Source: Nocardioides sp. Root140
Lineage (GTDB): Bacteria; Actinomycetota; Actinomycetes; Propionibacteriales; Nocardioidaceae
Direction of reading: 5' to 3'
Length of the DNA stretch: 64,000 bases
Assembly (NCBI RefSeq): GCF_001426745.1
Contig: NZ_LMFI01000002.1
Coordinates: 1-64,000 of the forward strand
Shown here piece after piece: positions 33,666-41,678 of this stretch. The first letter of the stretch is position 1. The number at the start of each line of letters is the position of its first letter. The notes beneath the pieces are model-generated. The model was given only the letters and a program-made list of their open reading frames with translations, did not search any database and was not told where the DNA came from. The translations under genes were made by a program, and so were the position numbers.

Positions 33666-33706
33666 GGTTTCGAGACGGCGCTGGCGCGCCTCCTCAACCA
33701 ACCGGG
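33666..33706 (+). repeat. REP-like unit R5 (GCGC-type stem)
   Basis: GGTTTCGAGACGGCGCTGG then CGCGCCTCCTCAACCAACCGG. The tail departs from consensus at the end. It is the unit nearest the next gene's stop. Confidence 0.75.
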
Positions 33707-33721
33707 GGACGCGCTGCTGAT

Positions 33722-34276
33722 TCAGGCGGAGGCGATGACGGCGGTGCCGCCGTCCCAGGTGGCCACCAGGGTTGACGATCCGGGCAGTTCGGCGCCGATC
33801 TGGGCGGCGAGGTGCACCTGGAGTCCGTCGGGCGAAGCAGCCGGGTTCTCCACCGCGAGGCGGACGGTCGGCTCGCGGGTCTCGACGAGGGTGTCGCCGT
33901 CCCAGACCTCGAGGGCGGCCTGTTCCTGCTGGCCGGCCAGTGCCCGCCGGAAGGCGGCAATCGCGACCGGATCGCCGGAGGCGTCGTACACCCAGCGCTG
34001 GCCGAGGACCGAGTGCTCCATCGTGGTGATCAGGTGCGCGTCGGCGCCGTCGAGCGGGGCGGCGCGGTAGGTCACGACGACGTGCCGCAGCGGACCGCCG
34101 CGGGTGATCAGCAGGCCCTCGATGCCGACCTCACCGTCGGGGTCGTCGAGGCGGTAGTTGCCGACCTGGCTCAACGCATCGGGGCCCTCGAGGCCACCGG
34201 AAGCGGGCGTGGCGAGCCATGCGTCGAGGAGCTCCAGCTTGGTCGGAGTGATGGTTGCCCGGTGGATGATCGCCAT
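33722..34276 (-). CDS. maltokinase N-terminal cap-like domain protein (CG0192-like)
   Basis: A 184-residue protein starting MAIIHRATITPTKLELLDAWL, followed by YRLDDPDGEVGIEGLLITRGG and VVVTYRAAPLDGADAHLITTMEHSVLGQRWVYD. This is the pattern of the maltokinase N-terminal cap domain found as stand-alone proteins in actinobacteria. The kinase domain is absent, so it cannot be a maltokinase by itself; function unknown. ATG at 34276 is preferred over 34297, which overlaps the upstream gene's stop. Confidence 0.75.
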   Translation of the reverse strand: MAIIHRATITPTKLELLDAWLATPASGGLEGPDALSQVGNYRLDDPDGEVGIEGLLITRGGPLRHVVVTYRAAPLDGADAHLITTMEHSVLGQRWVYDASGDPVAIAAFRRALAGQQEQAALEVWDGDTLVETREPTVRLAVENPAASPDGLQVHLAAQIGAELPGSSTLVATWDGGTAVIASA

Positions 34277-34286
34277 GGCGGCGAGC

Positions 34287-35069
34287 CTACCGAGCACGCC
34301 GGCCCGGCCGACGCGGCGGCAGGGGGACGAACATCGACGTGCGGGCGACGTAGTCGTCCCAGCTGGGCCGGCCGGCCATGTGCTTCTCGAGCAGGCGGGC
34401 GCCGGTCGCGAAGACCAGGAAGTAGGTCATCGCCACGGGGGAGAGGACGGTCAGCACGCCGGGCCATGCCGACGCGGCGACGAGGAAGATGCCCCACCAC
34501 ACGCAGGTGTCGCCGAAGTAGTTCGGGTGCCGGGTCCACGCCCACAGGCCGCGGTCCATCACCGGGCCACGCTCGGGATCACGCTTGTACGCCGCCAGCT
34601 GGGCGTCGCCGACCGATTCGAAGAAGACGCCGACCAGCCACAGGACTACGCCGACCGCCACGACCCACGTGACACCGGAGCCGGCGACGGCCGAGACCTG
34701 CAGCGGTAACGACACGAACCACAGTGCGATGCCCTGGGTGGCGAAGACCCGGCGCACCGCGACGGCGTACGACTGGCCCTCGAGCATGGCGGCGTAGCGG
34801 GCGTCCTCGGGTTGTCCGTGGTTGCGACGGTGCATGTGCCAGGCCAGCCGGAGTCCCCAGAACCCGACGAGCGCGAACAGCAGCCAGCGCCGCCAGTCAG
34901 CCCCGTCGCCCAGCACCGCGGCGACCAGGGCGATCAGCACGAACCCGAGGCCCCACGAGGTGTCGACCACCGAGACCTTGCCGAGCCGATGCCCGATCAC
35001 GGCAGTGACCGCCATCAGCAGGGCCGCCGCCGCGAGGGAGGCGCCGGAGACGAGGACGAACGCAGTCAC
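34287..35069 (-). CDS. DUF1295 membrane protein (steroid 5-alpha-reductase-like)
   Basis: A 260-residue integral membrane protein with about seven helices and the DUF1295 motifs LRLAWHMHRRNHGQPEDARYA, GLWAWTRHPNYFGDTCVWWG and ARLLEKHMAGRPSWDDYVARTSMFVPLPPRR. The fold is that of isoprenylcysteine methyltransferases and 5-alpha reductases. It corresponds in position to Rv0446c of the mycobacterial sigK locus and presumably reduces or modifies a lipid made by the adjacent methyltransferases. GTG at 35069 overlaps the upstream stop (GTGA). Confidence 0.85.
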   Translation of the reverse strand: MTAFVLVSGASLAAAALLMAVTAVIGHRLGKVSVVDTSWGLGFVLIALVAAVLGDGADWRRWLLFALVGFWGLRLAWHMHRRNHGQPEDARYAAMLEGQSYAVAVRRVFATQGIALWFVSLPLQVSAVAGSGVTWVVAVGVVLWLVGVFFESVGDAQLAAYKRDPERGPVMDRGLWAWTRHPNYFGDTCVWWGIFLVAASAWPGVLTVLSPVAMTYFLVFATGARLLEKHMAGRPSWDDYVARTSMFVPLPPRRPGRRAR

Positions 35070-36307
35070 CACGTGCGGACCGGCGGGATCGTGTGGTCCC
35101 GTCCTGGCCGCACGGACAGGATCTGGTCGACGCCCATGCGGCCGTCGCGAAAAGCCATACCCCCGCCGACGAGGTAGAGCCGCCAGACACGGGCGACCTC
35201 CTCGCCGACGAGGGCGGTGACCCGGTCGATGTTGGATTCGAACGTCTCGATCCATGCCCCCACCGTGCGCACGTAGTGCTCACGCATGGCGTGCACGTCG
35301 CGGACTTCGAGACCCCCGCTCTCGAAGAACGCCACGGTTTCACCGACCGGACGCATGTGCATGTCGGGAGCGATGAACGACTCGATGAACGGGCCGCCTC
35401 CCGGATGCTTGCCGGTTCGCGACATCTGCTGGACCAGCACCCTGCCGCCGGGCTTCACTGAACGTCGAAGGACCTCGACGTACGTCGGGTAGTTGCGCTG
35501 GCCCACGTGCTCGCCCATCTCGACGGACGCGACCGCGTCGTACTCACCGGTGGCCTCCCGGTAGTCCTGCAGGCGGATCTCGGCGTGGTCCTCCAGGCCG
35601 AGGTCACGGATGCGGGCGTCGATGAACTTCTTCTGCTCGGCCGCGATCGTCACGCCGACCACCTTGATGCCGCGCTGCGCGGCGTGCAGGGTCAGCGAAC
35701 CCCAACCGCAGCCCACGTCGAGCATCGTCATGCCCGGCTTGAGGCCGAGCTTGTCGAGGATCAGCGACAGCTTGTCGCGCTGCGCGTCGGCGAGCGTGTA
35801 GTCGGGCTCGTCGGAGCACCAGTAGCCCGAGGAGTAGGCCATCGACGGGTCGAGGATCAGCTCGTAGAAGTCGTTGGAGAGGTCGTAGTGGTGGCTGATC
35901 GCCGCGCGGTCGCGCAGCTTGCTGTGCAGCCGCCCGCGGACCCGGGCCTGGGAGGCCGGCGCACGTGGTGGCAGGCGTACGTCGCGCAGCACCTTCACGA
36001 GTCCGCTGGCCACGGCAGGGCTGAAGCCCAGGCCGGCGAGCCCGCGTGATCGCGCGACCGACCGCACGTGGGTCAGGGCCGCGTCCAGGTCTCCGTCGAC
36101 GTCGATCTCGCCGGAGACGTAGGCCTGTGCGGCGCCGAGCTCACCCGGGCGCCAGAAGATGCGGGACAACGCGTCGGGCGAGTGGATGGTGACCTTGGGC
36201 GCGTCGGACGGTCCGGCCGATGAGCCGTCCCAGGCCTCGAGCCGCACCGGCAGGCCGCCCCGCAGGACCGGGCGCAGGCCCGCTTCGAGGCGTGCGGCAA
36301 CGCTCAT
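35066..36307 (-). CDS. cyclopropane-fatty-acyl-phospholipid synthase family methyltransferase (second copy)
   Basis: A 413-residue SAM-dependent methyltransferase of the CFA synthase family. Motif I is MLDVGCGWGSLTLHAAQRGI, with ISHHYDLSNDFYELILDPSMAYSSGYW upstream and VASVEMGEHVG after it. It would transfer methyl to an unsaturated acyl chain, giving cyclopropane or 10-methyl chains. ATG at 36307 overlaps the upstream paralogue stop by 4 bases (ATGA). The Mycobacterium locus has one such gene (ufaA1); here there are two divergent copies in tandem. Confidence 0.88.
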   Translation of the reverse strand: MSVAARLEAGLRPVLRGGLPVRLEAWDGSSAGPSDAPKVTIHSPDALSRIFWRPGELGAAQAYVSGEIDVDGDLDAALTHVRSVARSRGLAGLGFSPAVASGLVKVLRDVRLPPRAPASQARVRGRLHSKLRDRAAISHHYDLSNDFYELILDPSMAYSSGYWCSDEPDYTLADAQRDKLSLILDKLGLKPGMTMLDVGCGWGSLTLHAAQRGIKVVGVTIAAEQKKFIDARIRDLGLEDHAEIRLQDYREATGEYDAVASVEMGEHVGQRNYPTYVEVLRRSVKPGGRVLVQQMSRTGKHPGGGPFIESFIAPDMHMRPVGETVAFFESGGLEVRDVHAMREHYVRTVGAWIETFESNIDRVTALVGEEVARVWRLYLVGGGMAFRDGRMGVDQILSVRPGRDHTIPPVRTW

Positions 36308-37599
36308 GAGTCGCTCCTGGTCAGGGTGATCTGTTGTACGTCGAGGTACCCGGAAGCGAACCCGGCACGCGAGTACTCCAGGTAGAAGTGCCACATGCGC
36401 TCGAAGACGTCGTCGAACCCGAGGCGTCGTACGACGGGGCTCGACGTGCGGAACGCCTCGTCCCACAGGCGCAGGGTCTCGGCGTAGTGCAGCCCGAACG
36501 ACAGCCGCTCGGTGACGCGCAGCGAGGTGTGCTCGGTGGTGACCTGCTCGATCGCCTCGGTCGAGGGCAGGAAGCCGCCGGGGAAGACGTACTTGTTGAT
36601 CCACGTGAAACCACCGCGCGTGGCCAGCATGCGGTCGTGCGGCATGGTGATTGCCTGGATCGCGACCCGGCCACCGGGCGCGAGCAGCGAGTCGATCGTG
36701 GAGAAGTAGGTCGGCCAGAACTCGTGGCCGACGGCCTCGATCATCTCCACCGAGCAGACCGCGTCGTAGGTGCCGGTGACCTGGCGGTAGTCGAGCAGGT
36801 CGACCTCGACCCGGTCGGCGAACCCGGCCTCGGCGATGCGCTCACGGGCCAGCGCCTGCTGCTCGCTCGACAGGGTCACCGAGCGGACACTGGCGCCACG
36901 GCGGGCGGCACGGATCGCCAGCTCGCCCCAGCCGGTGCCGATCTCGAGCACCCGCGAGCCTTCGCGAACCCCGGCCTGGTCGAGGAGCCGCTCGATCTTG
37001 GCGCCCTGCGCACCCTCGAGGTCGGTGCGCTCGACGATGCCGGGGGACGCGGCGACCAGGTGGTCGCCGACCCGCTCGACCTGGCTGTCGAACAACGCCG
37101 ACGAATAGCTCAGCGTCTTGTCGAGGAACGTCGCGAAGAGGTCGTTCGACAGGTCGTAGTGGTGGCTGATGTTGTCGCGGGTCTGGTCCTCGCTGTTGCG
37201 GTGGGTGCGGGGCATCCGCGCCATCCAGACCGCGCGCAGGCGCTGCATCCAGTCGGGCACCAGCGTCGCGATCTCGCCGGCCATCCTGGTCAGCAGGGCG
37301 TCGAGGTCGGGGGAGTCCCAGGCGCCGGTCATGTAGGCCTCACCGAAGCCGATCAGGCCGTCGTTGCCGACCTTGCGGAAGAACTCGTCGGGCCGGTGCA
37401 GCACGATCGTCGGCGCCGACGTGTCGACGGCGCGCACGTTCGGCGTCTCGACGGTGATCCCGAGCCGCTGCGTGGCGTGCGCGAAGATCCGGCGGGCCAC
37501 GGCTGCCGAGACGGCGGCCCTCGGCCCGGACGGTACGGCGTACAGGCCCGGCCAGCGGTCGGCCTGTGTGGTCTCCTGGCGAGCGTCGGTGATGGTCAC
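36304..37599 (-). CDS. cyclopropane-fatty-acyl-phospholipid synthase family methyltransferase (UfaA1-like)
   Basis: A 431-residue CFA-synthase-like methyltransferase. Motifs are DNISHHYDLSNDLFATFLDKTLSYSSALF, VLEIGTGWGELAIRAARRGA and CSVEMIEAVGHEFWPTYFS, then YVFPGGFLPSTEAI. The position next to the FAD/DUF1365 protein, SigK and RskA matches ufaA1 (Rv0447c). GTG at 37599 overlaps the upstream stop; the open frame further upstream to 37722 is a shadow. It modifies membrane acyl chains, probably as part of a SigK-linked stress response. Confidence 0.88.
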   Translation of the reverse strand: MTITDARQETTQADRWPGLYAVPSGPRAAVSAAVARRIFAHATQRLGITVETPNVRAVDTSAPTIVLHRPDEFFRKVGNDGLIGFGEAYMTGAWDSPDLDALLTRMAGEIATLVPDWMQRLRAVWMARMPRTHRNSEDQTRDNISHHYDLSNDLFATFLDKTLSYSSALFDSQVERVGDHLVAASPGIVERTDLEGAQGAKIERLLDQAGVREGSRVLEIGTGWGELAIRAARRGASVRSVTLSSEQQALARERIAEAGFADRVEVDLLDYRQVTGTYDAVCSVEMIEAVGHEFWPTYFSTIDSLLAPGGRVAIQAITMPHDRMLATRGGFTWINKYVFPGGFLPSTEAIEQVTTEHTSLRVTERLSFGLHYAETLRLWDEAFRTSSPVVRRLGFDDVFERMWHFYLEYSRAGFASGYLDVQQITLTRSDS

Positions 37600-39563
37600 T
37601 GGACCCCCTCCTGTCGTGGGTGCGTGGGCCTGCGCTGGACGGGGAGTCGTCGCAGCCAGAGGCCGATGCCCTGTGTTCGGATCAACAGTGAGGTCCGGAT
37701 TGGTGCCAGTGCCGCACGCCACGGTCGCCGCCCGGCGGGCAGCGCGCGGGCGGTCACCGACGCGGTGAACGCGGGCTCGCCGTCGCGCTGCAACGTCACC
37801 GAGACCGCGATCCGGTCACCGGGCGGGGTCACCGACACCTCGTAGTGACCCGACGTGTCGTTGAACGGCGAGACGTACATCGCCTTGTCGACGCCTGCGT
37901 GACCATGCGCATCAGGTCGTACGACGTACGCATGCCGGTCGCCGTAGGTGTTGTGGACCTCGAGCACCACGCAGGCCTGTGCGCCGCTGGCGTCGTGGCA
38001 CCAGTAGACGCTGATCGGGTTGAAGCAGTGGCCCAGCGCCCGAGGGTTGGCGAGCATCAGGATGCGCCCGCCGTGGAGGGCGATTCCCTGTGTGGCAAGG
38101 AAGTCGTCGACATTCCGGCGCAGCGAGTGGTCGGGCGAACCGAGGTGGTCGCGGGCCTCGAACGACGCGGTCCACCGGGCAGGCGGGAGGTCGTCGAGGT
38201 CGACCAGCCAGGCATGGGAGGCGTTGTCGAACGCGTGCTCCACCGGCCCTCGGCGAACGTGCCGCACGGAGGTCTCGTAGACGCGACCGGCTTCCACCGC
38301 GGCGGGAGTGACGGACCACGCGAAGCCCAGCCGCTCGGCGGCGCGGGCACCCGAGGCCGCGCCGTCCTCGTGGAATCCCCAGCCGTGGTAGGCGCCGGCG
38401 AAGGCGAGACGGTCGGTGTCGAGCTCGGGCAACCGGCGTTGCGCGGCCACCGACGACGGCGTGTAGAGCGGGTGCTCGTACTCCATCGTCTCGATCACCG
38501 TGGCCGGGTCGACCAGGTCGGCGCCACCCAGTGTGACGAGGTAGGGCCGGTCGGTGGGCAGCCGCTGGAGCCGGGTCAGGTCGTAGGTCACGGTGACCTC
38601 GCCGGTGCTGGCCTCCGGGCGGAGGAAGTTCCACGACGCCCGCGCGCGGCGTGCCTTGGGCAGGAGTGACGCGTCGGTGTGCAGGCGCGCGGTGTTGCGC
38701 GAGTAGGGGATCGCGCCGAGCACCTCGCGCTGCGCGGGTGTCGGGTCGGCCAGCATGGTCAGCGCCTGGGCGGGGTGCGTCGCGATGACGACCGCGTCGA
38801 ACCTGGTCACCTCACCGTTGCCGTCCGTGACCTCGACGCCGTCGGCAGTCTCGAGGACGGAGGTGACCTTCGTGCCGAGGCGTACGTCGGGGAGCTGGGC
38901 GGCCACCCTGGCGACGTACTCCCGCGAGCCACCGGTGACGGTGCGCCACTGCGGCGAGCCGAAGACACCGAGCATGCCGTGGTGCTGGAGGAACGCGAAG
39001 AGGTAGCGGGCCGGGTAGTCGAGGGACGACTCGGGGTCGCACGACCACACCGCGGCGACCAGCGGCTCCATGAAGTGCCGGGTGAAGTACGCCGAGAAGC
39101 CGCCGTCCGCGAGGAAGTCGCGCAGGGTCTGGTCCTCGGCAGCCTCACCCGAGCCCGAGGAGGCCAGAAGTGCGCGGGCCCGGCGGTGGAAGCGGGGGAC
39201 CTCGACCAGCATCCGCAGGTACGCCGGCCGCCCCAGGTTCGCGAACGTCGGGAACAGCCCACGCGCACCGAGCGCACCGGCGTACTCCAACCCGGTGGCG
39301 ACGTCGCGCACCGACATCGACATGTCGGAGGCCTGGGTCTCGACGCCGAGCTCGGCGAAGAGCCGGAGCAGGGTCGGGTAGGTGCGCTCGTTGTGCACGA
39401 TGAACCCGGTGTCGATGGCCAGGCCGTCGACCTCGTGGGTGTCGGCATGGCCGCCGAGCCGGTCGTCGGCCTCGAACAGCGTGACGTGCGCCGTGCGGGA
39501 AATGGCGTACCCGGCGGTGAGGCCGGCAACGCCACTTCCCACAACGGCGACCCTCCGGGTCAC
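37596..39563 (-). CDS. fused FAD-dependent oxidoreductase and DUF1365 protein
   Basis: A 655-residue fusion. Residues 1 to about 410 are a flavin amine oxidase-like domain: dinucleotide loop VAVVGSGVAGLTAGYAI, then EADDRLGGHADTHEV and GFIVHNERTYPTLLRLF. Residues from about 425 to 640 are DUF1365: VEHAFDNASHAWLVDLDDLP, HGGRILMLANPRALGHCFNPISVYWCHD and ALEVHNTYGDRHAYV-like VLEVHNTYGDRHAYV, with KAMYVSPFN. In M. tuberculosis these are two adjacent genes (Rv0449c, Rv0448c). Such proteins occur with CFA-type methyltransferases in unusual fatty acid synthesis. Start overlaps the RskA stop by 4 bases. Confidence 0.88.
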   Translation of the reverse strand: MTRRVAVVGSGVAGLTAGYAISRTAHVTLFEADDRLGGHADTHEVDGLAIDTGFIVHNERTYPTLLRLFAELGVETQASDMSMSVRDVATGLEYAGALGARGLFPTFANLGRPAYLRMLVEVPRFHRRARALLASSGSGEAAEDQTLRDFLADGGFSAYFTRHFMEPLVAAVWSCDPESSLDYPARYLFAFLQHHGMLGVFGSPQWRTVTGGSREYVARVAAQLPDVRLGTKVTSVLETADGVEVTDGNGEVTRFDAVVIATHPAQALTMLADPTPAQREVLGAIPYSRNTARLHTDASLLPKARRARASWNFLRPEASTGEVTVTYDLTRLQRLPTDRPYLVTLGGADLVDPATVIETMEYEHPLYTPSSVAAQRRLPELDTDRLAFAGAYHGWGFHEDGAASGARAAERLGFAWSVTPAAVEAGRVYETSVRHVRRGPVEHAFDNASHAWLVDLDDLPPARWTASFEARDHLGSPDHSLRRNVDDFLATQGIALHGGRILMLANPRALGHCFNPISVYWCHDASGAQACVVLEVHNTYGDRHAYVVRPDAHGHAGVDKAMYVSPFNDTSGHYEVSVTPPGDRIAVSVTLQRDGEPAFTASVTARALPAGRRPWRAALAPIRTSLLIRTQGIGLWLRRLPVQRRPTHPRQEGVQ

Positions 39564-40279
39564 GCTCCCTCGAAGGCGAACAGGGCCACCGGGTCGGAGG
39601 TCGGTGCGGGTGATCCGCCGGCCGGCTCGACCGTGATGCCTGCGCCGGTCGCCGTACGTGCGTCTCCGTCGAGGAGCACCTCGGCGTCACCGCCGTTCAT
39701 CAGCCCGGCCGGCAGCATGTCGCCCGAGGGGGCCTGGAGCCAGAGCTGGTAGACCTTGCCGGCCGGTGCCTCGGGCATGTCGTCGGCGAGCAGCACGGCC
39801 TGGCCGCGCGACGCCGAACGCACGATGCGTGCGGTCGAGCCGTCGGGCAGGTCGGCCGAGATCGTCGCGGCGTCGGAGGCCTGCGTCACCTGGGCGGTGG
39901 CGCTGAGCTGGGTGGTCTCGTCGTCCCACGGCTGGGTGATCACGACTGCGCCGCCACCGATCACCGCAACTGCGGCTGCCGCTGCGACCAGCGACGGAAA
40001 CCAGCGGCGACGTGAGGGCCGCTCCTCGTCGACGTGACGGCCGGGCACCTCGGGAGGCAGCGGGCGGACCGTGGCCACCTCGGCCATGATGCGGTCCTTG
40101 AGCGCGGGCGGGGGAGGCGTGGCGACGGCTGCGGCGAGCACGGCCGCGGTCTCCTGGAGACCGGCCACCTCGGCGCGGCAGTCCGCGCAGGTCGCCAGGT
40201 GCTTCTCGAACAGGTGTCGTTCGATGTCGTCCAGGGCGTCGACGGCGTAGGCGCCGGACAGTGCGTGGATGTCGCTCAT
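39560..40279 (-). CDS. rskA: anti-sigma-K factor RskA
   Basis: A 239-residue anti-sigma factor. The N-terminal zinc-associated domain has H27-x3-C31-x2-C34 (HLATCADC) after ALSGAYAVDALDDIERHLFEKHL. One transmembrane helix lies at about 95-115 (FPSLVAAAAAVAVIGGGAVVI), and an extracytoplasmic C-terminal domain (anti-sigma-K, RskA-type) contains KVYQLWLQAPSGDMLPAGLM. It holds SigK at the membrane until released by proteolysis. ATG at 40279 overlaps the sigK stop by one base (TGATG); GTG at 40282 is an alternative. Confidence 0.9.
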   Translation of the reverse strand: MSDIHALSGAYAVDALDDIERHLFEKHLATCADCRAEVAGLQETAAVLAAAVATPPPPALKDRIMAEVATVRPLPPEVPGRHVDEERPSRRRWFPSLVAAAAAVAVIGGGAVVITQPWDDETTQLSATAQVTQASDAATISADLPDGSTARIVRSASRGQAVLLADDMPEAPAGKVYQLWLQAPSGDMLPAGLMNGGDAEVLLDGDARTATGAGITVEPAGGSPAPTSDPVALFAFEGA

Positions 40280-40887
40280 CACTGGTTCACCCCCAATGCG
40301 TCACGGAGACGGATGAGTCCGTCGCGGATACGAGTCTTGGCCGTGCCGATCGGAACGTCCAGCATCGAAGCCACCTCCGTATGTGTGTAACCGCCGAAGA
40401 AGGCGAGTTCGAGGGCTTCTCGCTGGATCTCGGTCAGCGACTGCATGGCTCGGCGTACGCGGGTCGCCTCGAGGGCGGTGGCGGCGGCTTCTGCGGTGGA
40501 GTCGTGCGGGACCGTCTCGGACTGGTCGTGGTAGTTGTTGTCGCGGCGGTGGGCCGCCTCGGCCGAACGGACCCGGTCCACCGCACGGCGGTGGGCGATC
40601 GTCATCAGCCATGAGAGGGCGCTGCCGCGGTCGGCGTCGAAGCGGGCCGACGTGCGCCACACCTCGAGGTAGGTCTCCTGGGTGACTTCCTCGGCCTGCG
40701 CCGGGTCGCGGACGACCCTCAGCACGAGGCCGTGGACCCGAGCCGCCGTCGCGTCGTACAACGCGGAGAAGGCGGACTCGTCACCCCGGGCGGCCCTGCG
40801 GAACAGGTCAGCCAGGGCGGGCGCACCCGCCCCCTCCGACGACGAGTCGCCGGAGGGAACGGATGCAATGCCTGTCACGTGATCCAT
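40279..40887 (-). CDS. sigK: ECF RNA polymerase sigma factor SigK
   Basis: A 202-residue ECF sigma factor. Region 2 is ALYDATAARVHGLVLRVVRDPAQAEEVTQETYLEVWRTSARFD with SALSWLMTIAHRRAVDRVR; region 4 is LTEIQREALELAFFGGYTHTEVASMLDVPIGTAKTRIRDGLIRLRDAL. Placement immediately before RskA, with UfaA1-, DUF1295- and DUF1365-type genes following, matches the mycobacterial sigK locus. It should direct transcription of the fasciclin and molybdopterin genes upstream (candidate promoters at 41605-41631 and 43390-43416). Confidence 0.92.
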   Translation of the reverse strand: MDHVTGIASVPSGDSSSEGAGAPALADLFRRAARGDESAFSALYDATAARVHGLVLRVVRDPAQAEEVTQETYLEVWRTSARFDADRGSALSWLMTIAHRRAVDRVRSAEAAHRRDNNYHDQSETVPHDSTAEAAATALEATRVRRAMQSLTEIQREALELAFFGGYTHTEVASMLDVPIGTAKTRIRDGLIRLRDALGVNQ

Positions 40888-40912
40888 TGTGTCGTGTCCT
40901 GGTTTCCCAGGA

Positions 40913-41566
40913 TCAGGAAGCCGGCATCAGCACGGAGTCGACGACGTAGACCGTGGCGTTGGCGGTGGGGATGTTGCCGCACAGGACGGCCGCGTTCTCG
41001 CCACCGACGGTGAAGTCCTCACCCGAGCCCTTGACCATGATCGTGTCGCCGGCGAGCGTCTTGTGCTTCCCGGCGAGCTCGTCCGGGCCGAGCTGGCCCG
41101 CGATGACGTGGTGGGTCAGGATCTTGGTCAGCGTGGCCTTGTCGGCGAGGACGCCCTTGAGGGTGTCCGCGGGGATCTTGGCGAACGCGTCGTTGGTCGG
41201 GGCGAAGACGGTCAGCGCCTCGGCCGAGTTGAGGGTGTCGCCGAGACCGGCCTCACCGACGGCGGTCACGAGGGTCTCGAGCAGCGGGTTGGCGCTGGCC
41301 GCCGTGGCGACCGGCTCGGTGGCCATGCCGTTGAACGAACCGGCACCGCTCGTGGGGATCTTGGCGCAGCCCGCACCGAAGGTCTCGGCACCGGCGTCGT
41401 CGGCCATGTCGTCGGACGGGGCGGACGACTCGGTCTGGCTGGGAGTGTCCTCGGCGGTGGTCTTGTCGTCACCGCCGTTGTCGTCGGAACCACAGGCGGC
41501 GAGCGACACCGACAGGGCAAGGGCAGCTGCGGCGATACCGGTCTGGCGGATGATGGAGCGCTTCAT
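40913..41566 (-). CDS. fasciclin-domain lipoprotein (MPT83/MPT70-like)
   Basis: A 217-residue lipoprotein. Signal MKRSIIRQTGIAAAALALSV with lipobox LAAC (C25), an acidic/threonine-rich linker, then a fasciclin (FAS1) domain: NPLLETLVTAVGEAGLGDTLNSAEALTVFAPTNDAF, LTHHVIAGQL and ATVYVVDSVLMP. Mycobacterial MPT70/MPT83 are the best known SigK targets. Here the gene is directly upstream of sigK on the same strand (25-base gap), with a SigK-like promoter in front. ATG at 41566 is chosen for the signal peptide. Confidence 0.9.
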   Translation of the reverse strand: MKRSIIRQTGIAAAALALSVSLAACGSDDNGGDDKTTAEDTPSQTESSAPSDDMADDAGAETFGAGCAKIPTSGAGSFNGMATEPVATAASANPLLETLVTAVGEAGLGDTLNSAEALTVFAPTNDAFAKIPADTLKGVLADKATLTKILTHHVIAGQLGPDELAGKHKTLAGDTIMVKGSGEDFTVGGENAAVLCGNIPTANATVYVVDSVLMPAS

Positions 41567-41604
41567 GGGAGTGCCTTTCTGGGTTCTGGTGCTGTCGGGT
41601 GTTG

Positions 41605-41631
41605 ATTCGCTGCCGTCGGCCGACCGGATTG
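41605..41631 (-). promoter_or_regulatory. candidate SigK promoter of the fasciclin gene
   Basis: On the minus strand CAATCC (41631-41626), a 15-base spacer, then GCGAAT (41610-41605), compared with the CCATCC-N15/16-CCGAAT consensus I recall for mycobacterial SigK: two mismatches. It lies 39 bases upstream of the fasciclin ATG. Confidence 0.5.
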
Positions 41632-41678
41632 GTCGGTGACGGAAGTTTTTTCGAGCCGGAGCTGCCTCAGGCCGGTCG

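Larger units (their letters stand above)
33028..33721. other. 694-bp intergenic region made largely of repeats
   Basis: No credible gene lies here. It contains the second copy of the 71-bp duplication, five forward REP-like units (33286-33706) and one degenerate copy of the TGGTGGCTGA palindrome (33401-33460). CGCCCGACGACGGGCG hairpins precede units R4 and R5. Confidence 0.75.

Noticed and set aside
33286..33706. Repeated 40-bp units as a CRISPR array
   Set aside because: Spacing is irregular, units are palindromic with alternative stems, spacers contain other repeats, and no cas genes are present.
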